Notes: a model not told the origin generated them from the sequence alone. DNA of 64,000 nucleotides from Moanibacter sp965226025 (GCA_965226025.1 CBDDCD010000001.1:434001-498000), one strand, 5' to 3'. Counted from the stretch's first letter, positions 34,798 through 44,719 are shown. A program made the numbers and translations.

Positions 34798-36234
34798 GGT
34801 GACGTCCTATCCTTCCTGTAAAAAGAAAAATGGTGTAACCTCCTGAAAACAAAAATGTAACCAAACCGGGGCCGAAAGGCGGCCCCGAAAAACAGGAGAC
34901 TACACCATGAAGAAGATAGCACCGAGTGAGAAGATAGAGCAAGAGCTAATGGAAGGAATCGCGAGCAGCACAGATCCACTGGGGGAGGCGGCCCGACGGG
35001 GAGCCCAGCTGATGCTGCAAAGAGCCTTGGAGATCGAAGTGAGCGATTTTCTGGGGCGAGAGCGCTATGAGCGCTCGAGTGATGGAGCACTGCGGGGCTA
35101 CCGCAATGGCTATGAGCCGAAGAAAGTGCATCTTTGCGAAGGGACGATTGAGCTGCAGGTACCGCAGATTCGCGACGGGCTGGAGCCGTTCGAGTCGGCC
35201 TGGCTGGAAGCGATCGGACGACGCTCGAAGCGGCTTTTGGAGCTGGTGCCGATGCTCTATGTGAAAGGGATGAGTCAGCGCGATATCGAGACGGCGCTGA
35301 TCGAGTCTTTGGGGGTAGAGCAGACCGGGCGCAGCGTGGTCAATGAGGTGTGCCAAAGTCTGAGGATGGACTTTGCAAAGTGGCAGGAAAGAGATCTGAG
35401 TGGTGAGCGCGTGCTCTATCTGTTTCTGGACGGGATCTATATGAGGCTGCGGCCCGAAGACAAGAGGGCAGTGGCGGTCCTATGCGCCTACGGGATGCTC
35501 TGGGACGGACGTAAGGTATTGCTTCATATGGCCGTAGGGGACAAGGAGAGCAGCGCCTGTTGGGAGGCCTTCCTGGAGGACATGAAGAGCCGGGGATTGG
35601 CCGATCCAGTACTCAGTGTGATGGACGGTAATTCGGGTCTACGCAAGGCGGTGGGAAGGAAGTTTCCGAACAGCCTGGTGCAGCGCTGCCAGGTGCACAA
35701 GATGCGCAACATCGTCAACAAGCTTCCAGAGGTAGCCCGTCCCACCCTCAAAAAGCTCATTCACAAAGCCTTTACGGCGAAGGGATACCGCGAGGCTGTA
35801 GAACAGGCTCGCGCCATCATCGAGGAATACAAGGGGAGCTTTCCAGCCGCCATGAAGTGCCTGGAGCGTGACCTGGAGGAATCGCTCACAGCGCTGAAAT
35901 TTCCCTTCCTGCACCGAAAACAGATCCGCACCACCAATCTGCTGGAGCGACTCTTCGGGGAAGGGCGCCGTCGCACCAAAGTGATTCCCCGATTCCGCTC
36001 CGAAACGAGCGGACTGTGCCTGATCTTCGCGGTCCTGGTGGATGCCTCAGAAGGCTGGCGAGGAGTCCGCATGGAACCCTACCTGGTGGAACGACTCAAA
36101 CAGATCTGGAGCGATCCGGAGAGCACCTGGGAGGATCCGGACCTGATGAAATTCGCTGCCTGAAGGGAAGAAAGTAAAGATAATCTAATAGAGGTTATGC
36201 CATTCCGATTTTACAGGAAAAGGCGGACTTGACC
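34798..36234 (+). mobile_element. IS256-family element, copy 3 of 3
   Basis: A 1,437-bp copy that differs from copies 1 and 2 by at least one base near the right end (CCATTCCGATT against CCATTTCGATT). TGGGACTA flanks both sides (with one extra C at the left junction), consistent with an 8-bp target duplication inside a GGGACTAAGTGT repeat. Confidence 0.93.
34907..36163 (+). CDS. IS256 (Mutator) family transposase, copy 3
   Basis: Protein identical to copies at 15195 and 18532, with intact catalytic D175, D240 and E347. The presence of a target duplication only at this copy suggests it is the least rearranged insertion. Confidence 0.95.
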   Translation: MKKIAPSEKIEQELMEGIASSTDPLGEAARRGAQLMLQRALEIEVSDFLGRERYERSSDGALRGYRNGYEPKKVHLCEGTIELQVPQIRDGLEPFESAWLEAIGRRSKRLLELVPMLYVKGMSQRDIETALIESLGVEQTGRSVVNEVCQSLRMDFAKWQERDLSGERVLYLFLDGIYMRLRPEDKRAVAVLCAYGMLWDGRKVLLHMAVGDKESSACWEAFLEDMKSRGLADPVLSVMDGNSGLRKAVGRKFPNSLVQRCQVHKMRNIVNKLPEVARPTLKKLIHKAFTAKGYREAVEQARAIIEEYKGSFPAAMKCLERDLEESLTALKFPFLHRKQIRTTNLLERLFGEGRRRTKVIPRFRSETSGLCLIFAVLVDASEGWRGVRMEPYLVERLKQIWSDPESTWEDPDLMKFAA

Positions 36235-36242
36235 TGGGACTA

Positions 36243-36342
36243 TTACTCCGGCCATTTAGTAGTAGCATCACGGATCATCGTTGAAACCATAGATTAGCGA
36301 AACAATGTGAACTGGCCTGCCACTATTTAGTTGCCGGAGTAA
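36243..36342. mobile_element. 100-bp MITE-like element with TA duplication
   Basis: Terminal inverted repeats TTACTCCGGC (36243) and GCCGGAGTAA (to 36342) continue imperfectly inward for about 21 bp. The element is flanked on both sides by TA, and removal of the element plus one TA restores the GGGACTAAGTGT repeat word present next to it. TA duplications suit IS630/Tc1-type transposases; no such transposase is in the window. Confidence 0.7.
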
Positions 36343-36382
36343 TAAGTGTTGGGACTAAGTGTGCTTGGACGAGTTGTACCGA

Positions 36383-38315
36383 CTAGACGATCCCGTCCTC
36401 CAACCACTCAAACCCTTCATCCAGGACCTGCTGGGCGAGTCGATAGCCGCGCTTGTCGTTAGGGTTGCGCATTTCGGCGAAGCGGCGCCGGATTTTCTGT
36501 TTTGAGAGCTCGAGAATAAAATCGAGCAGTTGTTGGAGATCGTCAGGTTTGTTGGTGGGGTTCGGATTTTTTAGGAGAGTGTCGGCGCGTAGGGTGGCGG
36601 CGGTGAGGGCGAAGAGTTCGGTGCCGATGTCGACGAATCTGGCAAGGAGGCACTGTTGCTTTTCCAGTCCTGGACCGTAGAAGGCCATGGCGTGAAAGAG
36701 GGAGCGAGCCAGGCGCCGGCTGGTAGTGGAGACGAATTTCAGATGGGGCCGCAGGGATTCGTCGAGATCGGAGGGAATTTCGGTGCTGAATGGGAGCCAC
36801 CGGCTCGGGTACCACCGGCCGTAGAAGAGGGCGGCGCGAGAGGCTGCTCTGAGGCGTTGGATCGAGGAGCGGCGGGAGTCAAGGGCTTCGCCTGCTACCT
36901 TGAGGTGAGGGTCGAGCGCTTCGCGGGCAAGGAAGAGGCGCATGATTTCGCTGGAACCTTCGAAGATGAGGTTGATTCGACTGTCACGGGCGATGCGTTC
37001 GACCGGCATCGGCTCCTCTCCTCGAGCTCGGAGAGAGTCCGCAGTTTCGTAGCCGCGTCCGCCCCGAATCTGCATGGTGTCGTCGACGATGCGCCAGGCT
37101 GTTTCGGTGCCCCAGAGTTTGGCCATGGCTGCCTCAACCCGGATGTCGTGGTTCTTCCGGTCGACTAATTCGGAGACGAGGAGGACCATGGATTCCATGA
37201 TGAAAACATCACTGGCCATGCGCGCGATCTTATCGGCGATGGCAGCGTGCTTCCCAATGGCGGCACCCCATTGTTTGCGTTCCGCGGACCACCGTCGCGC
37301 GATATTCAAGCAGCGTTTCGACAATCCGACGCAAGCCGCGGGTAGGGTGATTCGACCCGTATTGAGAGTGGTCAGGGCGACTTTCAGACCCTTGCCCTCC
37401 GCCGACAGGATATTCCCCCGCGGAACCACTGCGTCGTCGAAACGGACAACGCCGTTGTAGAGCGCCTTGAGTCCCATGAACCGACATCGCTGGACAACTT
37501 CTACGCCGGGAGTATTCATCTCCACGACGAAAGCGGTGATTTGTTTTTTCTTCTTTCCTCCGACCAATTTGTCCGGGGTTCGCGCCATGACGACAATGAC
37601 CCCGGCCTTTGTTCCGTTCGTGCATTTCGCTCCGTTCGTGCCAGAGCTTTTCACCGTTGAGGACAAATGATTCGCCGTCAGAGGCCGGAGTGGCGGTGGT
37701 GGTCATCTGAGCGGGATCGGAACCTACATCATTTTCGGTAAGGGCGAAGGCGGAGATCTCTCCTGCCGCCATCCGCGGGAGGAATCTTTCTTTTTGCTCT
37801 TCGCTTCCAAAGAGGAGCAGGGGTTGGGGTACCCCGATCGACTGATGGGCGGAAAGTAACGCGGTGAGGTTGCCGCAGTGACTGCCCAGGAGCATGGCTG
37901 CCCGTGAGTAGTTGGTCTGGGAGAGCCCAAGACCGCCGTACTTTTTCGGGATTTTTATGCCGAAGGCGCCGATCTCGGCGAGGCCGGCGAGAACCGAATC
38001 CGGTATCTCACCCTCCCGGTCGATCGCATCGGGATCGGTCCGTTCACGCAGTATCTCTTCGAGTTTTGAGAGAAATGCGGTACCGTCCTCGATGTCCTGC
38101 GAAGGTTGAGCCGGGAAAGGGTAAAGGGTTGAGTAGAGTGGACTTCCAAGGAACAGGTCTCGTGCGAAAAAAGATTGTCGGGTCGATTCCTCACGTGCCG
38201 CTTCCGTGAGTTCCAGCGCCTCCTTTTGCCCTTTAGACATTCCGGAGGTGTCGATTTGGGAGATCGGCTCGTCGGGGACCCGTGTCTCAGTTTCGGTTTC
38301 CTCTATTGTCTTCAT
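36383..38315 (-). pseudogene. Frameshifted acyl-CoA dehydrogenase
   Basis: First enzyme of beta-oxidation, a ~630-residue FadE-like acyl-CoA dehydrogenase, now in two frames. The N-terminal part (from ATG 38315) is normal up to FVLNGEKLW near 37640. The rest (TNGTKAGVIVVMARTPDK to the end at 36383) continues in another frame. At about 37624-37639 a 16-base insertion, an imperfect duplication of CACGAACGGAACAAAG, explains the shift. Conserved parts on both sides (FALTENDVGSDP, RITLPAACVG, IFEGSSEIMRLF) look undamaged, so loss is recent or the error is technical. The gene heads a minus-strand lipid-oxidation region with fadJ-like and thiolase genes upstream. Confidence 0.85.
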
Positions 38316-38692
38316 ATTGCTGTCCGGCAGAGTCTTTTTCTGATCAACATATTGACCCCGGGTCGGAGAGGAGAGAGAAACCTATCCGTCTTCGCTCCGC
38401 TTCGCCGAGACCGGTGGGAGGGGGTACGGGAAGAGTTACAGGATTGTGCGCCCCCATCGGCATAGCCAGGAAACCTAAAGATCCCCAGTGCAAGCCTGGG
38501 GGATTCTCGCGCAAAACTGCATTGTTGCGTAGCCTATGAATCCTCAACTTACCCCACGGCAAGCGTGGGGGATGCCCATCATCCAACACCCAAGGGTCCA
38601 CTTCCCACATTTGATTCTCTTTTACGCTGTTTGAACCTGTGATTCCAGAGATCGGGTTCCATCTGCGATACGTTGAAAACCTGCACCTTGCT
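38316..38692. other. Intergenic stretch with two related hairpins
   Basis: Two similar stem-loops, CCCCAGTGCAAGCCTGGGG (38483) and CCCCACGGCAAGCGTGGGG (38552), are 69 bp apart and resemble each other over about 28 bp. They recall CRISPR-type repeats but only two exist, spacing is unusual and no cas gene is near. No gene is supported here. Confidence 0.5.
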
Positions 38693-40852
38693 TTATGAGG
38701 CTTTCCTCTCTTTCGAAAAGTCGGACTGGATGGAACGATCGCGATAGAAAGATTCGCCTTTGGCCGCCATTTCGGTGAGGAGAGGGCAGGGTCGAAAGTT
38801 CTCGAATCCGTCGGCCTCGAGCTCTTCCAGTTTTCGGACGACATTCGAGAGCCCGACGCTATCCGCGTATCGCAGAGGTCCTCCCCGAAAGGGGGCCCAG
38901 CCGGTACCCATGATCATGGCGAAATCGACGTCGTCGGGTTCCCTGACGACCTCCTCTTCCAAACAACGCGCCGCCTCGTTAATCATCCGAAACACCATTC
39001 GCTCCACGACCGGCTCAATTCTGGTTTCCTGATCTCGCTCGGAGGAACGAACCAAAAACAGTTTTGGGTTTGGAACGGCTTTTCGACTGGATTCAGGGTA
39101 GCGATAAAATCCGATGCGGCCCCGCTTACCGGTCCAACCCCGGTCGATCATCTTCTGTAAGGATTGACTCTTGCCGAGGGAGTAGGAGAGGCGCTCGCCG
39201 AGGTATTGGGCGACGCGTTGGGCGACCCCGAGCCCGACTTCATCGAGAAGACGAAAGGGACCCATCGGCATCCCGAATTCCAGCATGGCCTCATCCATCT
39301 GGCTCACGCTTACCCCTTCTTCAAAGAGATTGAGTGCTTCGACAAGGTAAGGAATGAGGATACGATTGACCAGAAATCCAGGTTTGTCCCGAACGATGAC
39401 CGGCAGTTTACCTATCGACTTGACAAAACTCAGAGTCACTCGCAGGGTTTCATCGCTGGTTTCTTCTCCACCTACGACTTCAACCAACTTCATTCGGTGC
39501 ACCGGGTTAAAGAAGTGTATACCGATGAATCGCTCCGGTCGCTTTAGCGACTGGGCGATCTCCGATATCGGCAAGGCCGAGGTGTTTGTGACGAGGATCG
39601 TTTCGGGATCCGTCCTCTGTTCCAATTGGCCTACAACTCCTTTTTTGAGCTCCAGGTCCTCAAAAACCGCTTCTACAATCAGATCGAGACGACGCAAAGA
39701 AGCACTATCCTCGATCGGCCAGATTCGATCCATTCCCGCTTGGGCCTCCACTCGCGTAAAGAGTCCCTTTGTGACCCCATCCCTAAAAAGGTGCTCTGCT
39801 TTTGCCAAGCCACGGGCCAGCTGGCTACGATCGGTATCTCTGAGGAGGACATTCAGGCCCCTCGAACTGAGCCATTGAGCGATGCCTGAGCCCATGGTTC
39901 CGGCTCCGATTACAGCGGTTCTGCGGACATCCTGTCCGGCAGGCTCCGAGTCACTTTCCGGGGGCGCCGCTGAGGATAGGTGTTTTGACCGCTCCTGAAG
40001 AAAGAAGATGCTCACCAGGTTCCGGCAGGCGTCGGTTTCGATCAGATTCATTACACTCTTCCTCTCGTTCCTAAGTGAATCTTCGATTGCAAGGTGCAAT
40101 CCGTTCGTTAAGACGTCGATCGACTTGAGAGGAGCCGGGTAATTACAGTGAGTCTCGGCAAGAACACGCTCCCGAGCCTTTTTAGCGATGAAGCGGGCAA
40201 TCAATCGGTAGTTGCTTAGAAAGCGGGGTGGGGAAGGGCGTCTTCCGGCCAGAACCTTTTCGAGTGCGAAGTCGAGAAGACGTTCCGGGAAAACGGTCTC
40301 GTCGACAAAGCCGATCTTCTTTGCTTGTCGAGCCGAGTGAGTCTGGCCTTTGAGAATAACCTGAAGCGCTCTGGGCAATCCGATAAGTCGAGGAAGGCGT
40401 GTGCATCCACCCCAGGCCGGGAGCAAGCCGAGGGTCACTTCCGGCAGACCGATCTTTGTGGCTTTCGCGTTCGAGGCTACCCTGTAGTCACAGGCCAGGG
40501 TGAGTTCCAGGCCCCCTCCGAGGCAGGCTCCGCCGATTGCGGCCACCGTGGGAACGCGAAGTCTCTCCAATCGGTTGAAGATCAGCTGTCCTAATTCAAT
40601 CAGGGAGGCGATGTCCTCTTCGGGGATGTCTCGTGAGAAGACTTTGAGATCGACGCCGGCAATGAAGATCTTCGGCTTAGCACTTTCCAAGATAACACCT
40701 GAAAGCTCCTTTTCACCCTCCAGCACTGCAAGGTGCCCATTGAGCTCCTCCAGAGTCTCTCTGTCCAGGATGTTGGCGGAGGAACCAGGGCGATCGAAAG
40801 TGAGGATCGCAATCCCCGAATCGGTCGTCCGGCGATAGATGTTTGAGTTCAT
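38693..40852 (-). CDS. fadJ: Bifunctional enoyl-CoA hydratase / 3-hydroxyacyl-CoA dehydrogenase
   Basis: A 719-residue two-domain beta-oxidation enzyme. The hydratase domain (1-~260) has FIAGVDLKVF, GGACLGGGLELTLACDYRVA and the catalytic Glu region LPEVTLGLLPAWGG. The dehydrogenase domain (from ~315) has the NAD motif VIGAGTMGSGIAQ, VTNTSALPISEIA and the catalytic HFFNPVHRMKLVEVV, then two C-terminal helical domains. It is FadJ/FadB-type in order and length. It precedes the acyl-CoA dehydrogenase and follows a thiolase on the same strand, completing a beta-oxidation set, but 480 bp of non-coding DNA separates it from the thiolase. Confidence 0.92.
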   Translation of the reverse strand: MNSNIYRRTTDSGIAILTFDRPGSSANILDRETLEELNGHLAVLEGEKELSGVILESAKPKIFIAGVDLKVFSRDIPEEDIASLIELGQLIFNRLERLRVPTVAAIGGACLGGGLELTLACDYRVASNAKATKIGLPEVTLGLLPAWGGCTRLPRLIGLPRALQVILKGQTHSARQAKKIGFVDETVFPERLLDFALEKVLAGRRPSPPRFLSNYRLIARFIAKKARERVLAETHCNYPAPLKSIDVLTNGLHLAIEDSLRNERKSVMNLIETDACRNLVSIFFLQERSKHLSSAAPPESDSEPAGQDVRRTAVIGAGTMGSGIAQWLSSRGLNVLLRDTDRSQLARGLAKAEHLFRDGVTKGLFTRVEAQAGMDRIWPIEDSASLRRLDLIVEAVFEDLELKKGVVGQLEQRTDPETILVTNTSALPISEIAQSLKRPERFIGIHFFNPVHRMKLVEVVGGEETSDETLRVTLSFVKSIGKLPVIVRDKPGFLVNRILIPYLVEALNLFEEGVSVSQMDEAMLEFGMPMGPFRLLDEVGLGVAQRVAQYLGERLSYSLGKSQSLQKMIDRGWTGKRGRIGFYRYPESSRKAVPNPKLFLVRSSERDQETRIEPVVERMVFRMINEAARCLEEEVVREPDDVDFAMIMGTGWAPFRGGPLRYADSVGLSNVVRKLEELEADGFENFRPCPLLTEMAAKGESFYRDRSIQSDFSKERKAS

Positions 40853-41334
40853 GTTTGGACAGAAACGCTTAGTGAATTCCGGCGAGCCGGGACTTCGCTG
40901 CGCTCAGCAGTGAACAGTCTGAGAGTGGCGAGTTTCGGGATGCGAGATGCGAGTGGGAATGGGATCGTGGATTTGTGGAGGGACCCGCCGCCGCAAGCTT
41001 TGGCGTGGCACGGCGAGGGCCCTCGAGTCCCGGGTGTCAATGGTGATGGCAGATTCGAACTCAGTCGGTTGACTCGGGGACTCGAGAGCCCTCGTCCCTC
41101 CAGAAGATCAGTCGCCCCGCCTCTTTCATTCCGCGGTTTACTCGAATCCGTTGGGAATTCCCTCTTCAATGAATCTGCCGGAGTCTCTTCTCCCATTCGT
41201 GTCCATCAGCGCGCCGCTGCGCGCAGGTATGTTCATTCGTGGTTTCTCTCTTTCTCTAGTTTGTATAATCTAGCAGGATGTCGGACGAGTTCTACTGCCT
41301 GCCAAGCTCGATAAAGGCAACGTCCGACAGGCTG
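40853..41334. other. Intergenic stretch between fadJ and thiolase
   Basis: No gene is supported. It contains CGCGCCGCTGCGCGC near 41208-41225 and, at its right end, a short palindromic repeat (listed separately). The middle has low-complexity CCTCGAGTCCC and TCGAGAGCCCTC words that pair imperfectly. Confidence 0.5.
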
Positions 41335-41338
41335 CTAG
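41270..41338. repeat. Short CTAG-bounded hairpin at the thiolase stop
   Basis: A 69-bp hairpin with ends CTAGCAGGATGTCGGAC and GTCCGACAGGCTGCTAG. It is a diverged relative of hairpin 1 of the full element. Its right-hand CTA (41335-41337) is the TAG stop codon of the minus-strand thiolase gene. Confidence 0.78.
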
Positions 41339-42624
41339 GCTGCTTCGAGCCACAGGGCTCCTCCCTGGCCACCTCCGACACAGAGTGAAACGAGAGCTCG
41401 TTTCGCTTTTCTTCTATGCAATTCATTTAGGGCGGTCAGGGCCAATCTTGCTCCGGTTGCGCCCACCGGATGTCCGAGGGCAATAGCGCCGCCATTCACA
41501 TTCAGACGCCCTTCGTCAATTTCCCCGAGCGCATCCTCCCTCCCGAGGTGTTTTCTGCAGAACTCTTTGCTCGTTACGGCCTTCAGAACACTGAGGTTTT
41601 GAACTGCAAAGGCCTCGTTGATTTCAATGATATCGGCATCCTTAGTTCCCAATCCGAGTTTCCTCTCCGCGCCGTCGATGGCATGAATCGGGCCCAGGCC
41701 CATGTAGACAGGACTGCAACCGGCGTAGTGATAGCCGAGGAGCCGTCCGAGAGGTTTGAGATTGTGTTCGTGGCACGCTTCCTCAGTCATCACAAGGAGA
41801 GCGACCGCTCCGTCGGTAATTTGGGAAGAGTTGCCGGGGGTGACGGTACCGGTCTTCCGATCGAAGACCGGCCTCAATTTGGATAGGCCATCGATGTTCG
41901 AATCGGTGCGTGGTCCATCGTCCCTCTCAATACAGTGGGGACCGCCTCTTCCGGAAGTCAGATAAACAGGGCAGATTTCCTCGCTGATGCGGTCCTGAGC
42001 TGCGACCGCCTTTTCATGCGAATGCTGGGCAAAGCGATCCTGATCCTGGCGTGAAATCTGGAATTCACGACCAAGGACTTCCACTGTTTCGCCCATGTTG
42101 AGTCCGCATACGGGATCCGTCAGCCCCAGCTGCAAGCCCGACACCGGTTTGAAATCGGAAGGGCGGAGTTTCAGCATCTGGCGAATCCTTTGGGCATTTG
42201 ATTTTGACCGAGCGAGGGCGACGAATTTCCTCGCCGCGGTCTCACTGAACAAGAGCGGGACGTGGGTCATGCTCTCGCACCCTCCGACCAGAAACACTTC
42301 GCCTCTCTCGGCCTCTATCTTCTCACTTGCCTGGGTCAGAGCTTCGAATCCGGAAGCACAGTTGCGCTGCACCGTAATGGCGGGAACAGTGTCGGGGATT
42401 CCGCTGCGTAGGGCAATCACACGGGAGAGATTTGCGGCGTCAGCCGGTTGGCAGACACAGCCAAATATCACTTCATCGATCAAGGATGGGTCGAACCCGG
42501 TCCGGCTCAGGAGTGAGGTGACCGCCGCGCGACCGAGATCAGCCGCCGTAAGATTGGCGAACTCGCCTCCCATTTTGCAGAAGGGAGTTCGGACTCCTTC
42601 GACGATGAAGAGGCTCTTACTCAT
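41335..42624 (-). CDS. Acetyl-CoA acyltransferase (thiolase)
   Basis: A 429-residue thiolase that cleaves 3-ketoacyl-CoA at the end of beta-oxidation. The nucleophile Cys is in QRNCASGFEALT (about residue 88), the catalytic His in ALGHPVGATGARL, and the second Cys in SLCVGGGQGGALW. The length suits FadI/AtoB-type enzymes; the two cannot be separated from sequence alone. Its TAG stop lies in a palindromic repeat. Together with fadJ and the broken dehydrogenase it forms a fatty-acid degradation locus. Confidence 0.9.
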   Translation of the reverse strand: MSKSLFIVEGVRTPFCKMGGEFANLTAADLGRAAVTSLLSRTGFDPSLIDEVIFGCVCQPADAANLSRVIALRSGIPDTVPAITVQRNCASGFEALTQASEKIEAERGEVFLVGGCESMTHVPLLFSETAARKFVALARSKSNAQRIRQMLKLRPSDFKPVSGLQLGLTDPVCGLNMGETVEVLGREFQISRQDQDRFAQHSHEKAVAAQDRISEEICPVYLTSGRGGPHCIERDDGPRTDSNIDGLSKLRPVFDRKTGTVTPGNSSQITDGAVALLVMTEEACHEHNLKPLGRLLGYHYAGCSPVYMGLGPIHAIDGAERKLGLGTKDADIIEINEAFAVQNLSVLKAVTSKEFCRKHLGREDALGEIDEGRLNVNGGAIALGHPVGATGARLALTALNELHRRKAKRALVSLCVGGGQGGALWLEAA

Positions 42625-42775
42625 GAGACGAATGGAGTCGTGGAGTAATGGAATGGTGGAGTGTTGGGTTCATGAGGATTCGGGTGTTGAGGAGGCAGAG
42701 GACTCTTCAATTAGTCCGCGGTTTCCTTTTATCCACGGGTAATCCTCTCTCCTATTAACGAACATGAGCGTGGAT

Positions 42776-43118
42776 TAGGAGTCTGTCGGACTTTGAAGTT
42801 CGATTGCTTCGCAAGTGACCAACTCCGTCCGACAGACTCCTAGCAATAAGAAAATTAAACTGAGATTTGAGAAGTGTGGCATTTCTAACTCCTTCCGAGG
42901 ATTGTTTTTTGCCAATGTGTCTCGAATGCCTCAAGAGTCTCGATCTTCCAACGCCGGATTTTTGGAAGCCACGAAAAGGTAGGACAATTCGTCTCAAATC
43001 TCAGTTTCATTTTCTTGGAAGGAATCTGTCGGATTCAATCTGGTCGCCAATAAGCCCCTTCAACTTCCGATCGCACATCCAGCCATGTTGCGAAGTGCAA
43101 AGTCCGACAGATTCCTAG
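42776..43118. repeat. CTAG-bounded palindromic element, copy C
   Basis: Full-length copy starting TTAGGAGTCTGTCGG and ending CCGACAGATTCCTAG, with the middle AAACTGAGATTT/AAATCTCAGTTT arms and a slightly diverged interior (AAATTAAACTGAG). The CTA at 43115-43117 is the TAG stop of the next minus-strand gene. The rest of the gap (42625-42775) holds no gene. Confidence 0.88.
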
Positions 43119-44719
43119 CGGTTGTGATTTTCGTTGGCGGCGTTTGCCTTCCCGCGTTTCCATAGTCGCTGGAACTTGGATAACACCGTCTTCACCGGCG
43201 CCCAGTGGGGAGGTTTCCAGTTTGCGTCGGAAGGGTTGTCGAGATCCCTCCGATCCACGATTTTCTCTTCCTTGAGGACGTGCCCCACTTTGTGGAGACG
43301 GCGCATCTCTCTGGTGGAGTGAAACTGGATCCGATTCGGCCGAATTTCGACGGTCGTTGAAAAGCGAGTATTGATATCGTGGGCAAGGACTTCCTCCGAC
43401 ACGGCGCCCTGCTTGCAAACATGTAGAAGCAGTTCGTCCATTTCGTTTGGGTCATCATTCAGCTTACGAAGCTCAAGCTGCCAGGATCCGACATGCGGGA
43501 TGTCGTCAAGGAGGTTCTCAAGCACGTTGAAATCGACCAAGGTGCCTTTCAGTTTCTGCAACTGCATGGAGTGGATGTCTGTAACTCGAGAGATTTTCCC
43601 CTGCAACCTCGGCGAGCGGCGCCCGCAATAAGGGCACGGTTCGGTGACGATACCGTTCTCGATGTAGTCGCCGGTCCGATAACGCAGGACCACCGTACCT
43701 CGAGCGTTGAGCGGCGTATACACAATCTCTCCACCCGTTCCGTCGGGAAGTACTTCGCCGGTCTTCGGATCAATAATCTCCACGATGCCTAGATCCGGGT
43801 AAAGATGGTAGCCGCTGCTCTGCTCTTGACTCGCAAAGGGGCACTCCACCCAGGCCATTTTCGCTTCTGTAAACCCGTAGGTGGCAATAACCGCCACTTC
43901 GTGCGAACCGACTTCAGCGCAGAGTTCGATGAGCTTCCGGCGTGTGCCCGAAGACACCTTTTCGCCGCCTAGCACGATCAGTTTGATGCCCTCAAATCGT
44001 GCTCCTTCTTCCATTGCCTGCTGCAAAACATGGTAAAGAAAGGTCGGCATCCCCACCAGGATCGACGGCTTCAACCGACCGATGAGGCGGATGTTTCCCT
44101 CCGTCCCGATGGTCTTGCCGCCTCCGCTACCAACACAGAAAAGATTTTTCTCGAGGGCCGCATGATAGGTCAGCCAGTAGGCCAGATGCGGGGCATAGGG
44201 AAAGAGGTTGAGGAGGCGGTCTTCCCGGCCGGCTTGGCCAATCTCGATGAGGCGGCTGCCTCCCAAAGCGAGATTACGCAGATCATGATGAGTGTAGAGG
44301 AAGGGAATCGGATCCGCGGAACGCCCCGTCGTTGATGTCATAAATACGGGCCGGAATTCCTCTTCTAATTCGGCTTTCACCCTGCCTCGACCTCTCCAAA
44401 GGGCACGTAGAATTACTCTTGGTAGCCGGGCCAGTACATCGGCCTCCGGAATGAGAGCAAAATCGAGATGTTTACGAGCATTTTCGGGATTGGGCAGGAG
44501 ATCCGCTTTGCTGGTAAAGGGAAGCCTCTGAAGGTCACTCACGGTTCGAAAATGATCCGCCTCCAAACCCTCTTTAAGGAATAGTTTCTGGTAGTGCTCG
44601 GAAAAGGGAAGGACCTTCAGGTTCAGAAAACGGTGAAGAAGCTTTCCCTGCCATGCGATGGTGGCATTGGGGTCGAGCGTTTCCCAGCCTTTACTGTGGT
44701 TGCAAGTTCTCATCACCAT
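43115..44719 (-). CDS. PaaK/CapK-like AMP-dependent ligase
   Basis: A 534-residue member of the phenylacetate-CoA ligase-like AMP-forming family. Visible motifs: FMTSTTGRSADPIPFLYTHHD (P-loop equivalent), ATYGFTEAKMAWVECP, GTGGEIVYTPLNARGTVVLRYRTGDYI, and a CPYCG zinc-like pair in a small insert. The C-terminal subdomain follows. Its substrate is unknown (aryl or acyl acid). The ATG abuts the lipase gene upstream with no gap, so it is co-transcribed with it. The TAG stop comes from palindromic element copy C. A second ATG two codons in (44713) is equally possible. Confidence 0.85.
   Translation of the reverse strand: MVMRTCNHSKGWETLDPNATIAWQGKLLHRFLNLKVLPFSEHYQKLFLKEGLEADHFRTVSDLQRLPFTSKADLLPNPENARKHLDFALIPEADVLARLPRVILRALWRGRGRVKAELEEEFRPVFMTSTTGRSADPIPFLYTHHDLRNLALGGSRLIEIGQAGREDRLLNLFPYAPHLAYWLTYHAALEKNLFCVGSGGGKTIGTEGNIRLIGRLKPSILVGMPTFLYHVLQQAMEEGARFEGIKLIVLGGEKVSSGTRRKLIELCAEVGSHEVAVIATYGFTEAKMAWVECPFASQEQSSGYHLYPDLGIVEIIDPKTGEVLPDGTGGEIVYTPLNARGTVVLRYRTGDYIENGIVTEPCPYCGRRSPRLQGKISRVTDIHSMQLQKLKGTLVDFNVLENLLDDIPHVGSWQLELRKLNDDPNEMDELLLHVCKQGAVSEEVLAHDINTRFSTTVEIRPNRIQFHSTREMRRLHKVGHVLKEEKIVDRRDLDNPSDANWKPPHWAPVKTVLSKFQRLWKRGKANAANENHNR

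Noticed and set aside
36383..38315. Two separate dehydrogenase genes
   Set aside because: The two frames complement each other exactly as one acyl-CoA dehydrogenase and a 16-bp duplication explains the break.
38475..38580. CRISPR array
   Set aside because: Only two imperfect repeats, 69-bp spacing, and no cas gene in the window; reported only as a hairpin pair.
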